Below, piece by piece: positions 52,530 through 60,654 of a DNA stretch of 64,000 nucleotides; the first letter of the stretch is position 1, and every line of letters begins with the position of its first letter. The DNA comes from Candidatus Roizmanbacteria bacterium CG02_land_8_20_14_3_00_36_15 (lineage in GTDB: Bacteria > Patescibacteriota > Microgenomatia > UBA1406 > GWC2-37-13): positions 35,939 through 99,938 of the forward strand of contig PEUF01000045.1 in the NCBI GenBank assembly GCA_002780795.1, given 5' to 3'. The translations under genes and the position numbers were made by a program. The notes beneath the pieces were generated by a model. It was given only the letters and a program-made list of their open reading frames with translations. It did not search any database and had not been told where the DNA came from.

Positions 52530-52925
52530 TTAAAAATTAATGTTCATTGGGACTTGTTTTGTTTTTTTGAAGCCACATTTTGAATAGAATCCAACGATTT
52601 CTTCTTCACAATTTATAGGAACATAAATCGCTCCAAGTTTACGGAGTCTTTTAATTGTTTCTTCTACAAGTTTTTTAGCAACACCCTTTTTTCTTTTATT
52701 TTTATCTGTTACCACCTTTTGTAAATAACCTCTTCGGACGTCAAAAGATCCTAAAACCGTTCCTACGATCTTTCCTTTATCTTCCATCAAGACACTTAGA
52801 CTGGGATTTTTACTTAGAAAAAGTTTAGATCTTTCAAAATTATCCATTTCATTTACGAAATAATGCTTTTTCCAAAAAGAAATGAGATTATCATAATCGC
52901 TGATTACTATTGTTTTGATGTTCAT
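52530..52925 (-). CDS. GNAT acetyltransferase
   Basis: A 131-residue protein starting at the ATG at 52925, with AGGTGAT about 10 bp upstream. KNKRKKGVAKKLVEETIKRL is the acetyl-CoA-binding motif A, preceded by VGTVLGSFDVRRGYLQKVV. CGFKKTKQVPM closes the fold. The substrate is unknown. A second acetyltransferase lies next to it. Confidence 0.8.
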   Translation of the reverse strand: MNIKTIVISDYDNLISFWKKHYFVNEMDNFERSKLFLSKNPSLSVLMEDKGKIVGTVLGSFDVRRGYLQKVVTDKNKRKKGVAKKLVEETIKRLRKLGAIYVPINCEEEIVGFYSKCGFKKTKQVPMNINF

Positions 52926-52947
52926 ATGATTAACTATCACCTACCCA

Positions 52948-53427
52948 TCAGTCTAGTTTCATGACCATCGTCACGTTAAAATTCCCGAAGCCCTGTCGTT
53001 GGTAAAATTTCAGAGTACGGGTATTTTGCGTTAATGCTGATACACTCATGCGCTTGGCGCCTCGTTTTATGGCTAGTTTTTTTGCCTTTTGAAACAATGT
53101 TGTCCCAATGCCTTTTCCCCGATACTTAGGAGACACACTCAAATTGACTACATCTGCGATTGGGTTAAATGCACGCCAAGAAAACTTTTCTAATGTTATT
53201 AGGATATAACCTACTAGTTTATTCCCATCCTGTGCTAGTAGAACAAATGATTTTCTGCTTTTTATCCGTTTTGTGAAAAATTCTTGTCCTTCTTTCGCAT
53301 GAGACCAACTCATATTGAATTCATCAGTAAATTGCCGCTCATAGTCAAAAAGTAATTGACTTAATTCACAAACAGCAGCTAAATCATTGATGGATGCTCG
53401 TCGAATAATAATATCCATATCGGTCAA
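52948..53427 (-). CDS. GNAT acetyltransferase (RimI-like)
   Basis: A 159-residue protein with IIIRRASINDLAAVCELS at the start, VSPKYRGKGIGTTLFQKAKKLA as the acetyl-CoA loop, and LKFYQRQGFGNFNVTM near the end. It is upstream of the other acetyltransferase by 22 bp on the same strand. Met4 (53418) is an alternative start. Confidence 0.85.
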   Translation of the reverse strand: MTDMDIIIRRASINDLAAVCELSQLLFDYERQFTDEFNMSWSHAKEGQEFFTKRIKSRKSFVLLAQDGNKLVGYILITLEKFSWRAFNPIADVVNLSVSPKYRGKGIGTTLFQKAKKLAIKRGAKRMSVSALTQNTRTLKFYQRQGFGNFNVTMVMKLD

Positions 53428-53486
53428 ATCATAAATCCTTCTTACAGAATTTACAAAAACATTTCTCCAAGATACTTACATAATAC

Positions 53487-53621
53487 CACAGAAGACAATT
53501 TAAGACATATACGGGTTGTTGGAATTGGCTAAATAATTTTGCTCAGCGCGGCGGGATTAACACCTCCGGAGTGAAATGGATTGATGTAATCAACGACTTT
53601 CTAGAACGGGCGTTTGGATAG
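53487..53621 (+). pseudogene. Coding tail, family C copy 1 (cassette boundary)
   Basis: An open frame without a start that ends WLNNFAQRGGINTSGVKW and then IDVINDFLERAFG before TAG. It has the feel of a C-terminal end of a mobile-element protein. It lies 25 bp before the stop of the convergent SRPBCC gene. Its core is the 43-bp direct repeat. Confidence 0.45.
53537..53579 (+). repeat. 43-bp exact direct repeat, copy 1
   Basis: From TTTTGCTCAGCGCGG to GGAGTGAAATGG, 43 bases identical to 54864-54906. Confidence 0.9.
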
Positions 53622-53646
53622 AAGACCCATTGGCAATAATATAAAT

Positions 53647-54030
53647 CTATTTTTCTATAATTTCTTTAAGCTTATTAAGCATGTCTAAGGTAAAAGGCGC
53701 TTCAATATTGCCATTATCAACCCACTCATAATATTCAAGTTCCGAAACACCATTATCAAGATTTCTATGAGTATAGCGGACATGATAATTTCCTCTGGTG
53801 GTTTTAAGTTCAAAAAGCCTGTTTTCTTTTAAAGCCGTAACAACATATTCTGTCAATTGACCCTGTCTGTTTTTATTTCTATAAATTGTTCCAATCTTGA
53901 TTGGCCACTCGTTGGTTTCTTCTTCGACGATGGAATTAATCCAAAGGGGTGTGTTTTTGGGATTAATGTAAAATGCATAAACATCACGGGCGGGTTTATT
54001 TATTTGAATTGTTATTTTGTTGTCTTTCAT
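53647..54030 (-). CDS. SRPBCC-family protein
   Basis: A 127-residue protein of the START/polyketide-cyclase fold (ITIQINKPARDVYAFYINPKNTPLWINSI at the start, GVSELEYYEWVDNG later). Such proteins bind small hydrophobic ligands. It sits inside a block flanked by the 43-bp direct repeats and a cassette-like tail. Confidence 0.75.
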   Translation of the reverse strand: MKDNKITIQINKPARDVYAFYINPKNTPLWINSIVEEETNEWPIKIGTIYRNKNRQGQLTEYVVTALKENRLFELKTTRGNYHVRYTHRNLDNGVSELEYYEWVDNGNIEAPFTLDMLNKLKEIIEK

Positions 54031-54038
54031 AAAGATTA

Positions 54039-54281
54039 CTAAAATTTAAGCGTTGACCGCACTTGAGCAATGCCCAAAGCATCAATTGTGGTGGCGGTAA
54101 CCCTTCTTTGTTTATTGTCGAGAACCATCTTAATTTCAGCCACTCCACCCGTGCTTATTCCTGGACTATATACGCTTAAATCTAATGGAGTAATCAATGT
54201 AAGACCATTGCGTTCGCTTTGTGAAAAGCGATTATTTTGGAGTATCTCCCTAATGTCTTGTGGTATTCCTCCAGTAACCAT
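54039..54281 (-). CDS. Hypothetical 80-residue protein
   Basis: A small protein (MVTGGIPQDIREILQNNRFSQ ... VSAEIK-type beta pattern ... STLKF) directly upstream of the SRPBCC gene, 8 bp away. No family recognised, and it may be over-predicted. Confidence 0.3.
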   Translation of the reverse strand: MVTGGIPQDIREILQNNRFSQSERNGLTLITPLDLSVYSPGISTGGVAEIKMVLDNKQRRVTATTIDALGIAQVRSTLKF

Positions 54282-54412
54282 ACTTGTTATTTTATCAGGA
54301 AGCTGGCTATTAATATAACCATATTGCTAAAAAACTCCGGACACTCACCGTCTTGGAACAAATCAGGATAGATGCTTGTTATTACGTTAATAGTGTGTTA
54401 ACATGCGGATGT

Positions 54413-54853
54413 ATGAGAGACTTTAATCGAGACAGATCAGGATCAAGAAGAGCCTTTGGTCGAAGGGATTTTGGAAGACGAAGTTTTGACGGCCATGGCG
54501 GGCGAAGAGAAATGCATAAAGCCGTTTGCAGCAACTGTGGCAAGAATTGCGAAGTTCCTTTTGAGCCAACCGGCAGCAAACCCGTTTATTGCAGCGAATG
54601 TTTTAAAAACAACGGTGGCGGAGCCAATTTAAGAAGGTTTCAAGACAAAAGCCCAAGAAGGCCCGATTTTGAAGGAAGAAACGAGCAGTTTGAAGTAATT
54701 AACCGCAAATTGGACAAAATATTGGCGATGCTTACGGTCGCCGCCCCCGTAAAAGAAGAAAAGGAAACAAAGGTAAAACCCAAGGAAATAACAATTATTG
54801 CTCAAAAGAAAACAAAAACCCCCAAAAAGAAAACTCCGGCTACAAAAGAATAA
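54413..54853 (+). CDS. Zinc-ribbon Arg-rich protein
   Basis: A 146-residue protein starting MRDFNRDRSG. The first 40 residues are Arg/Gly/Phe-rich. A zinc ribbon follows (CSNCGKNCEVPFEP...YCSECFKNNGG), then a helix (FEVINRKLDKILAMLTV) and a Lys-rich tail. This layout is a conserved CPR protein type (CxxCGKxCEVPFxP). Nucleic-acid binding is likely. Confidence 0.75.
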   Translation: MRDFNRDRSGSRRAFGRRDFGRRSFDGHGGRREMHKAVCSNCGKNCEVPFEPTGSKPVYCSECFKNNGGGANLRRFQDKSPRRPDFEGRNEQFEVINRKLDKILAMLTVAAPVKEEKETKVKPKEITIIAQKKTKTPKKKTPATKE

Positions 54854-54863
54854 TTTAAAATAG

Positions 54864-54906
54864 TTTTGCTCAGCGCGGCGGGATTAACACCTCCGGAGTG
54901 AAATGG
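54864..54906 (+). repeat. 43-bp exact direct repeat, copy 2
   Basis: Identical to 53537-53579. The frame continues KWYAFIYFFTHEPAPT and stops at TAA (54949). It is followed by the hairpin cluster. Confidence 0.9.
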
Positions 54907-54933
54907 TATGCATTTATATACTTTTTTACCCAT

Positions 54934-55060
54934 GAACCAGCCCCGACGTAACGTCGGGACGGTTCAGGGTTTCGCACTCCGAAACCCTGTTGGTGCTGAA
55001 GCCCCGAGCGCCACAGTGGGATACCCCACGTAGTGTCCCATAAGCTCGGGGAGTGCTTCA
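54934..55060. repeat. Cluster of strong hairpins, IS200/IS605-end-like
   Basis: GAACC/GGTTC with an inner CCGACGT/ACGTCGG palindrome (54934-54965), a perfect 9-bp stem AGGGTTTCG/CGAAACCCT (54966-54988), and a long stem CCCCGAGC/GCTCGGGG (55002-55009 with 55044-55051) flanked by GAAG and GTGCTTCAC. The last element resembles the right end of TnpB-carrying IS200/IS605 elements and their guide RNA. No TnpA or TnpB gene is present. No gene was found between here and 55231. Confidence 0.5.
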
Positions 55061-55231
55061 CTTATAGGCAGACCTTATCAGAGTTTTCAAGAAGAGACAC
55101 CCTTTTCTTCTAATTGGGAAACTATAATTAGTAAAACCTGAGGATTTTTATTATTTATACAATCTCTCATTGCTGGAAGAGTTTTTTATATATATTGATC
55201 AACCGATAACAAACTGCTATTATCAATTAAT

Positions 55232-55903
55232 ATGATTCTTGATCGCAAAAAAAAATATCTTCAAATTGCCCTGAATTCGAATTTGGACGATGCCCTTATG
55301 ATTATCCAATCTCTTCCTCGAAGCGACAGAATTATTATTGAAGCTGGTACACCACTTATTAAGCAATACGGAGCCGATGTAATAAGACAGTTAATCTATT
55401 TTTGGTCACGTGGTGATTTAATCGGTAACCCATATATTGTAGCTGATTTAAAAACTATGGATCGTGCAGAAACCGAAGTCCAGATGGTTAAAAGAGCCGG
55501 AGCCTCAGCAGCTGTTTGTTTGGGACAAGCATCATTAGAAACAATCAATAGTTTTGTTGATTGTTGTCTAAAAGAAGGAATAGATAGCATGTTGGATATG
55601 ATGAATATTGAGTATCCAGTAAAAATTTTGCGTAAACTAAAAAAACAGCCTGATGTAATTATTTTACATCGAGGAGTGGACGAAGAAAAATTTAATAAAA
55701 ACAAGCCCATTCCTTACGTACAAATTAATAAAGTATTAAGCAGTTATAATGTTATGTTATCAATAGCCGGTGGTGATTCTATTCGTGAAGTTCAGCGGGC
55801 GATATTTAATGGGGTAAACATTGTGGTTGTCTGGAAAGAATTTTATAAATCATCAAGCAACACTGGCAAGTTAGCAGTAGATTTTTTAAAAGAGATTAAA
55901 TAA
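55232..55903 (+). CDS. HUMPS-family enzyme (hexulose-6-phosphate synthase-like)
   Basis: A 223-residue TIM-barrel of the OMP decarboxylase/HUMPS family. IIEAGTPLIKQYGADVI (Glu and Lys), YIVADLKTMDRAETEVQM (DxKxxD), and MLSIAGGDSIREVQRAI (phosphate loop) match hexulose-6-phosphate synthase. In CPR such enzymes may link ribulose- and hexose-phosphate pools. Whether formaldehyde is used cannot be said. Confidence 0.8.
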   Translation: MILDRKKKYLQIALNSNLDDALMIIQSLPRSDRIIIEAGTPLIKQYGADVIRQLIYFWSRGDLIGNPYIVADLKTMDRAETEVQMVKRAGASAAVCLGQASLETINSFVDCCLKEGIDSMLDMMNIEYPVKILRKLKKQPDVIILHRGVDEEKFNKNKPIPYVQINKVLSSYNVMLSIAGGDSIREVQRAIFNGVNIVVVWKEFYKSSSNTGKLAVDFLKEIK

Positions 55904-55904
55904 A

Positions 55905-56666
55905 TTAGACCTTACCTGCTAGTTTTTTAAAACCTTCCAGCACCTCAATTGGAAGAGCAAAAACAACGGTGTTTGAGGGATTAGCTGTAGTCGCTTCAAT
56001 TGTCTGGAGAGTCCTTATTGAGATAGCGCCACTTTGAGAAAGCATCGTCATAGCTTTATTTAAGTTGTCTGCAGCAGATAGTTCTCCCTTGGAACGGATG
56101 ATAGTTGCTCTTCTTTCTCGTTCAGCTTCAGCCTGCTTTGCCATGACTCTTTTCATATCGGCAGGAATTTCGATATCTTGAATTTTAATGGCGGTGACGT
56201 CTATACCCCAAGTGGTAGTTTCCTGGTCAACAATCGTTTTAATCTCATTAGCTAATTTTTGTCTTTCACCAAGCAAAGTATCAAGCTCTACACCGCCAAT
56301 AACGTCACGAAGGGCCGTCTGGGCATATTGGGTAATTGCATAGTTGTAATCCTGGATTTTTAAAACAGCGTCTTCCGGTTTAACTACCTGAAAATATACA
56401 ACTGCATTAATACCAACAGGAACATTATCTTTAGTGATGACTTCCTGAGAGGGAATGTCCGAAGTGGTAATCCGTATATCGGTTCGAATAACCCGCTGAA
56501 AAATGGGAATAAGAATGTTCAATCCGGGCTGAAGAGTATGAGAATATTTTCCAAGAGTTAAAACAATTCCTCTTTCATACTGGTCAATAATGACTAAAAT
56601 CTTAGGAATAAATACTACCGCTAAAACTAAAAAAACAATGGTAGCAGTAATGGAAAAACTAAACAT
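55905..56666 (-). CDS. Slipin/stomatin-like SPFH protein
   Basis: A 253-residue protein: N-terminal membrane hairpin (5-25), the SPFH domain with YERGIVLTLGKYSHTLQPGLNILIPI and IRITTSDIPSQEVITKDNVPV, then the helical VMAKQAEAERERRATIIRSKGEL segment. Slipins organise membrane domains. An NfeD partner is often adjacent but is not seen here. Confidence 0.9.
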   Translation of the reverse strand: MFSFSITATIVFLVLAVVFIPKILVIIDQYERGIVLTLGKYSHTLQPGLNILIPIFQRVIRTDIRITTSDIPSQEVITKDNVPVGINAVVYFQVVKPEDAVLKIQDYNYAITQYAQTALRDVIGGVELDTLLGERQKLANEIKTIVDQETTTWGIDVTAIKIQDIEIPADMKRVMAKQAEAERERRATIIRSKGELSAADNLNKAMTMLSQSGAISIRTLQTIEATTANPSNTVVFALPIEVLEGFKKLAGKV

Positions 56667-56864
56667 ATTAATTTAATTTCATTCTAACGATACAAAAAGT
56701 TTTCGTCAAGTGCACGTTCTCTTATTAAATGAAAAGAGACCTAAGATGGTATTTCTTAGATTATTAATTGTTTGACTTATCCTCTCGCAATCGTTGTTGT
56801 AGGGTTTTCACCCCATAATTTTTTAACATCAATTACTTTTTTATATATTTACTTTATACTAAAG

Positions 56865-57338
56865 TTGATCAAAGACTTGCGCAAACTTATTGTTTCGGTT
56901 GTTGGTTGTGAACTGGTGGGAATTATCAGCGCTCCTTTTACTATTTCCGCAATTCCTACCCGGTATGCTACTCTCAACAAACCGTTTTTTGCCCCACCTA
57001 ATTGGATCTTTGGCCCCGCTTGGACGCTTTTATATTTTTTGATGGGTATTTCTTTCTTCTTTATTTGGAGACAGGACTGGAAAAAGAAAAAAATTAAAAC
57101 TGCTGGAATATTTTTCCTAACGCAACTTGGTCTAAACTTCTTATGGTCGCCAGTCTTTTTTGGATTGAGATCTCCTCTGCTTGGACTAATCAATATTGTG
57201 GTAATGTGGATTTTAATCGTCATCACTATGCGTAAGTTTTATTTACTTTCAAAGTTAGCATTTTATTTGTTGGTACCATATCTGTTATGGGTGAGTTTCG
57301 CAACCGTTCTAAATGCGGCGATTATTTTATTAAATTGA
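56865..57338 (+). CDS. tspO: TspO/MBR-family membrane protein
   Basis: About 157 residues from the TTG at 56865, which gives normal TspO length. A start at TTG 56772 would add 31 residues. LNKPFFAPPNWIFGPAWTLLYFLMGIS and LNFLWSPVFFGLRSPLLGLINI are TspO signatures, and five membrane segments are visible. TspO binds porphyrins and tryptophan-rich ligands. Confidence 0.85.
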   Translation: MIKDLRKLIVSVVGCELVGIISAPFTISAIPTRYATLNKPFFAPPNWIFGPAWTLLYFLMGISFFFIWRQDWKKKKIKTAGIFFLTQLGLNFLWSPVFFGLRSPLLGLINIVVMWILIVITMRKFYLLSKLAFYLLVPYLLWVSFATVLNAAIILLN

Positions 57339-57589
57339 AAGTATTTAAAAAACGTATAGTTATATTCTCCGGGCCAGTGCTCCACCACCTGAACCAAGTT
57401 CGGACTTTTTATACTCTAATTTAGAACATTAAATTACTTTTTGGGAAGTTTTTCAAAGTTAAGATATTCCATATAAAGGAGGACTTTTAGTTTTGAAGAT
57501 TTTGGCCAAAGATTATATGTAGCTTTTGGTGGCTGGCGTCTTTCGCTATCTGTAGTTTTAGCGAAAGATGACTCGACAAGCGTAGCTTT
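57339..57589. other. Gap with remnant-like sequence and a hairpin
   Basis: No intact gene. It contains a perfect 9-bp hairpin, CTTTCGCTA (57540-57548) with TAGCGAAAG (57559-57567), just before the first family A coding tail. Confidence 0.5.
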
Positions 57590-57709
57590 AATATAACCAA
57601 GTATTTATCGCATATTATCAAGGTATTTGAAGATTTTAGGCTAATAGCACAAATTCGGGAGGAAATAGAGAAAATTAGTCCGCTTACTTTCCAACAACAA
57701 AACCAATAA
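57590..57709 (+). pseudogene. Coding tail, family A copy 1 (cassette boundary)
   Basis: A 39-codon open end reading NITKYLSHIIKVFEDF, then LIAQIREEIEKISP, and TAA. It overlaps the last 26 bp of the convergent membrane-protein gene. A 1-bp deletion (ATATAACC against AATATAACC) separates it from its upstream frame, so it is decaying. Confidence 0.55.
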
Positions 57710-57983
57710 TAATACCGCCAACTATCCCTACTCCTAAAATTGGAGCATAAGTTTTTGTGATAATTGCATCGGGCAAACTTAAAAGTAAACCAATAAGTAA
57801 TCCTTTTAACCAAGGAGAAACAGGAATATTAGTGTTAGCAATCAAAAAGCCGATTGCAAAACGATTGACAAAAGAGCCAATCATAGCTGTTGACTTATCA
57901 TTAATGGAAAGTGGAATCATTAATAAAACATCAATGACTCCAAATATTAAACCTGCAATTGCTCCTGTTAGTAATTTATCCAT
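57684..57983 (-). CDS. Small hydrophobic membrane protein
   Basis: A 99-residue protein with three membrane segments (LLTGAIAGLIFGVIDVLL; FVNRFAIGFLIAN; LKGLLIGLLLSLPDA; final GVGIVGGIIIGFVVG). No family recognised. Its 3' end is overlapped by a family A tail. Confidence 0.55.
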   Translation of the reverse strand: MDKLLTGAIAGLIFGVIDVLLMIPLSINDKSTAMIGSFVNRFAIGFLIANTNIPVSPWLKGLLIGLLLSLPDAIITKTYAPILGVGIVGGIIIGFVVGK

Positions 57984-58041
57984 ATTCTCAGTATATCAAG
58001 TTGGTATATTAAGTGCCACTTGGCTCCGTAATCCTAGTATT

Positions 58042-58161
58042 AATCTGACTGACAGTTTGTCCAGTATTATCAAGGCATTTCAAAATCCAATCTGGGCTGA
58101 ACAGGCGAGAGAAAGATTAAAGCAAATAAAAACATTAACTTTATGTGCAAATGTAGCTTAG
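58042..58161 (+). pseudogene. Coding tail, family A copy 2 (cassette boundary)
   Basis: A 39-codon open end, NLTDSLSSIIKAFQNP then WAEQARERLKQIKTL, with TAG 3 bp before the stop of the convergent gene. It shares N[IL]TxxLSxIIKxF with the tails at 57590 and 60655, at the same distance to the stop as the first. Confidence 0.5.
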
Positions 58162-58164
58162 TTT

Positions 58165-58452
58165 TCACTGTTTAGATTTTTTCAAAAGAGGGAGAACGAA
58201 TTTTGAGACAGCAAAAACAACTAAAGATGCAACGAAGTAGACTAATAGTAAAAATATAAACATTATTAAAAGTATTTCTGGTTGTTTTAGTTCCCGCAAA
58301 TTATCTATCATCACAATTATTGGTCTATAGTAAGTAATGTATTGCCCGTTATTATATTGCTCCCTTAATATGGGTAAACATAAAATGACGATCGTTAGTA
58401 AAACATTAAGCAGTTGTGGCTTTAAGAAGTTGAGGCTCTTGTCTCTTTTCAT
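58165..58452 (-). CDS. Hypothetical two-TM protein
   Basis: A 95-residue protein with two hydrophobic segments (LLNVLLTIVILCLPIL and LLIMFIFLLLVYFVASLVVFAV) and basic ends. No family recognised. Confidence 0.5.
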   Translation of the reverse strand: MKRDKSLNFLKPQLLNVLLTIVILCLPILREQYNNGQYITYYRPIIVMIDNLRELKQPEILLIMFIFLLLVYFVASLVVFAVSKFVLPLLKKSKQ

Positions 58453-58484
58453 TATCTTTATAATAACACATCAATACTAATCGG

Positions 58485-58577
58485 CTCCCTAGACCCAAGA
58501 TTAATATAAACAAGCTTATGGACGAATTTAGCCTCATTTCTAAGCAGGAAAGTTTTGAGGGATTATTTTTTTTGTAA
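58485..58577 (+). pseudogene. Coding tail, family B copy 1 (cassette boundary)
   Basis: The end reads RPKININKLMDEFSLI, then SKQESFEGLFFL and TAA. It overlaps the last 15 bp of the convergent gene. It is the sister of 59394-59537. Confidence 0.5.
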
Positions 58578-59348
58578 TGTAGATACTAAATTATCAAGAA
58601 TAATGTTACGGTCAGTTCTTATTCCTTTTGTCCAGTTTTCAGTATTATAATCACTATCCGAAAAAACATCATATGTCCCAAAAACGACAAAAATATTTTG
58701 TCCCGTTAATGATTTATAAGGATAAATATATAATTGGTTATAGCCTCCACAACAAGCAACCCCGACTGAGAATATATTATAGTTATTAATAACTATTTCT
58801 TTTCCTGTTTCCATGCTCTCATCCCACTTTTGTCCTTGATAAGAAACATTTTCGGCCAACCATTGCTTTGGCGTCAATGAAGTTAAAACAGTTCCAATAA
58901 AGAAATTAGGAAATCTTTGTATAATGGGATTTGTTGAAGACAAAGGGATATCTTTTCCATAAAATAAAACATGTCCAATAACATTGTTTGATTCTCTTTC
59001 TCTCTCCTGCAAAACATAAGTTGCTGGTATTTTTATTTGTAAATCAGTATCAGAAATTGATATATAATTTCCTGACAATAAATTTTTATTAAGGTCTTTT
59101 AAAATCTTTTCTTTTGTATCGTATTGAGTTATAATTTCGTCTTCAATCGCTGTAGATGGAACCGGAGAAATAATAAAATCAGACGGTGTTAGTGTTACTA
59201 ATGAATTTCTATTTTCTGATAAATTATTTGTGAATTTTTGATAATCAATCCCCAATTTGAATCCCAAAATAGGTAAAGAAACAAATAAAATCATTGCCAA
59301 AATTTTAGAAAAAGTTGTCACTGTGGTTAAATATTTTGGAAACCTCAT
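58563..59348 (-). CDS. Membrane-anchored hypothetical protein
   Basis: A 261-residue protein with an N-terminal membrane segment (13-33) and an outer domain with a CC pair (VACCGGYNQLYIYPYK). The rest is beta-rich. No known family. Located outside the membrane. Confidence 0.55.
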   Translation of the reverse strand: MRFPKYLTTVTTFSKILAMILFVSLPILGFKLGIDYQKFTNNLSENRNSLVTLTPSDFIISPVPSTAIEDEIITQYDTKEKILKDLNKNLLSGNYISISDTDLQIKIPATYVLQERERESNNVIGHVLFYGKDIPLSSTNPIIQRFPNFFIGTVLTSLTPKQWLAENVSYQGQKWDESMETGKEIVINNYNIFSVGVACCGGYNQLYIYPYKSLTGQNIFVVFGTYDVFSDSDYNTENWTKGIRTDRNIILDNLVSTLQKK

Positions 59349-59393
59349 AATTTTATGATAGCAGAAAATGTAGTTATATTAATCAAACTTTTG

Positions 59394-59537
59394 CTCCCTA
59401 GACCCAAGATTAATCCTTCGACTAGCTCAGGACGAATATTAAACAAGCTTATGGGCGAATTTAGCCTCATTTTGAAACAGGTAAGTTTTGAGGGATTGTT
59501 CCAAACAAAAAGTCGGAGTTTAATTATAGACTTTTAA
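59394..59537 (+). pseudogene. Coding tail, family B copy 2, with a 24-bp repeat insertion
   Basis: Reads RPKIN-PSTSSGRIL-NKLMGEFSLI, then LKQVSFEGLF to a later stop. Compared with its sister at 58485 it carries exactly 24 extra bases near 59415-59438, a CCTTCGACTAGCTCAGGAC palindromic repeat, with AAT on both sides. It overlaps the convergent gene by 14 bp. Confidence 0.6.
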
Positions 59538-59934
59538 AAACTTTTGCCAAGCTTTCTCCCAATACATGTATTTTGAATTCCAAAAAATAGCCGAAAGGAG
59601 TTGTTTTGACTCTAAAATTTCGTTCGTCAAGTGATTTTTTAATCTCATTAATCATTTCTTGAGCAAATTCAGGAGCAGATTTACTTTCCGATAGATGACC
59701 AAAAGAATGAAGAACGATTTCCTCTACATTCACTTTTTTAGCTAACCATTTGATATTTTCAAATGCTTTTTTCTTTACTTTATCTTTTCTTTCTTCATCT
59801 TCTTTTTCTGCTTGGATAAAAACAACAAGACTTTTACCTATTTTTTCTTCCTTCTCAACTTTTTCTACATTATCAAGAGTTTTACTGAAAGTCTTATACC
59901 AAAATTCATTAACATGAAACATTAATAATTTCAT
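59524..59934 (-). CDS. Freestanding archaeal-type ThrRS editing domain-like protein
   Basis: A 136-residue protein. MKLLMFHVNEFWYKT, LVVFIQAEKEDE, EEIVLHSFGHLSESKSAPEFAQEM and VKTTPFGYFLEFKIHVLGESL closely follow the archaeal threonyl-tRNA synthetase editing domain (a DTD-like fold that hydrolyses wrongly charged Ser-tRNA-Thr or D-aminoacyl-tRNA). Only the editing domain is present here. Confidence 0.7.
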   Translation of the reverse strand: MKLLMFHVNEFWYKTFSKTLDNVEKVEKEEKIGKSLVVFIQAEKEDEERKDKVKKKAFENIKWLAKKVNVEEIVLHSFGHLSESKSAPEFAQEMINEIKKSLDERNFRVKTTPFGYFLEFKIHVLGESLAKVFKSL

Positions 59935-60000
59935 AAGATATTGCTTTTCATTTTATCAGAGTTACTTTTGTTATTCTATTGAATAATAAATTAATTATTA
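59935..60000. other. AT-rich spacer
   Basis: No gene or structure recognised between the editing-domain gene and the next tail. Confidence 0.3.
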
Positions 60001-60054
60001 GTTATATTAAGACAAAACTGGGGTACTAAATTTGAAGCTGGCCCATCAGAATGA
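60001..60054 (+). pseudogene. Coding tail, family D (cassette boundary)
   Basis: A short open end, RQNWGTKFEAGPSE then TGA, which stops 1 bp before the stop of the RelE-like toxin gene. Same position and orientation as the other tails, but a different sequence. Confidence 0.35.
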
Positions 60055-60055
60055 A

Positions 60056-60313
60056 TTACTTATATATTTCATGAGTCCCAACAGAATGGAACCAAACTTC
60101 TCTTTTATTGTTAAATTCAAAAATAATTCTGTATTGATAATTGATGGAAAAAGACCAATATGTTTTTAATCGACCGGTGAGTTGATGTGATTTTAAGGCT
60201 GGATTATGGGGATTTTCACGAAACAATTTTTCTTTCTTTTCTGCAAGTTTTTTCACTACGAGAGGAAGGCGTTTATATTCTTTTTCAAATTTAGAGGAGT
60301 AGTAAATAATCAC
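60056..60313 (-). CDS. RelE/YafQ-type toxin
   Basis: An 85-residue mRNA interferase-like toxin with IIYYSSKFEKEYKRLPLVVKKLAEKK and the C-terminal YRIIFEFNNKREVWFHSVGTHEIY, as in RelE/ParE-superfamily proteins. The antitoxin gene lies 10 bp upstream. Confidence 0.85.
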   Translation of the reverse strand: MIIYYSSKFEKEYKRLPLVVKKLAEKKEKLFRENPHNPALKSHQLTGRLKTYWSFSINYQYRIIFEFNNKREVWFHSVGTHEIYK

Positions 60314-60323
60314 AATACTTTCA

Positions 60324-60527
60324 TTATCTCAAATCGGTAAGAGATTTTAGAAGTTTCCCTTTTCCCTGTTGTATCTCTTTTCTACTCTGGTCAAGCTCAT
60401 GCCCCAGCTTCCCTTCCATCCATTGCCTTAAAAGATAGCGAAAAAATTCACTTTTACTTGCATAGTTCCCCCTTTTTACTTCTTTTTCCACAACGGTAGT
60501 AAGGGGAAGGGGAAGTGAAATTGTCAT
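60324..60527 (-). CDS. Ribbon-helix-helix antitoxin
   Basis: About 67 residues starting MTISLPLPL (ATG at 60527), with the RHH strand, the GNYASKSEFFRYLLRQWM helix pair typical of ParD/CopG antitoxins, and a C-terminal toxin-binding helix. It neutralises the RelE-like toxin and represses the operon. Confidence 0.8.
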   Translation of the reverse strand: MTISLPLPLTTVVEKEVKRGNYASKSEFFRYLLRQWMEGKLGHELDQSRKEIQQGKGKLLKSLTDLR

Positions 60528-60546
60528 GATGTTTCTCATAGGTGTG

Positions 60547-60582
60547 TTACAAAGTAATAATTTGTAATGTAATTGTATTACA
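60547..60582. promoter_or_regulatory. Toxin-antitoxin operator palindromes
   Basis: TTACAAA (60547-60553) pairs with TTTGTAA (60561-60567), and TGTAAT (60563-60568) with ATTACA (60577-60582), just upstream of the antitoxin gene. These are likely RHH antitoxin binding sites. Confidence 0.55.
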
Positions 60583-60654
60583 CGAAAATTCGTCTGTCAA
60601 TGGTAAATTGAGGGTAAGAAGTTATATTAGACAGACTTGTGTTCGAGAAGCGTA

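Noticed and set aside
54934..55060. Complete IS200/IS605 element
   Set aside because: No TnpA or TnpB coding sequence lies nearby, so only an end-like or RNA-like structure is claimed.
54870..55061. Minus-strand frame of about 63 codons over the hairpin cluster
   Set aside because: It is produced by the palindromes and the 43-bp repeat and has no protein-like features.
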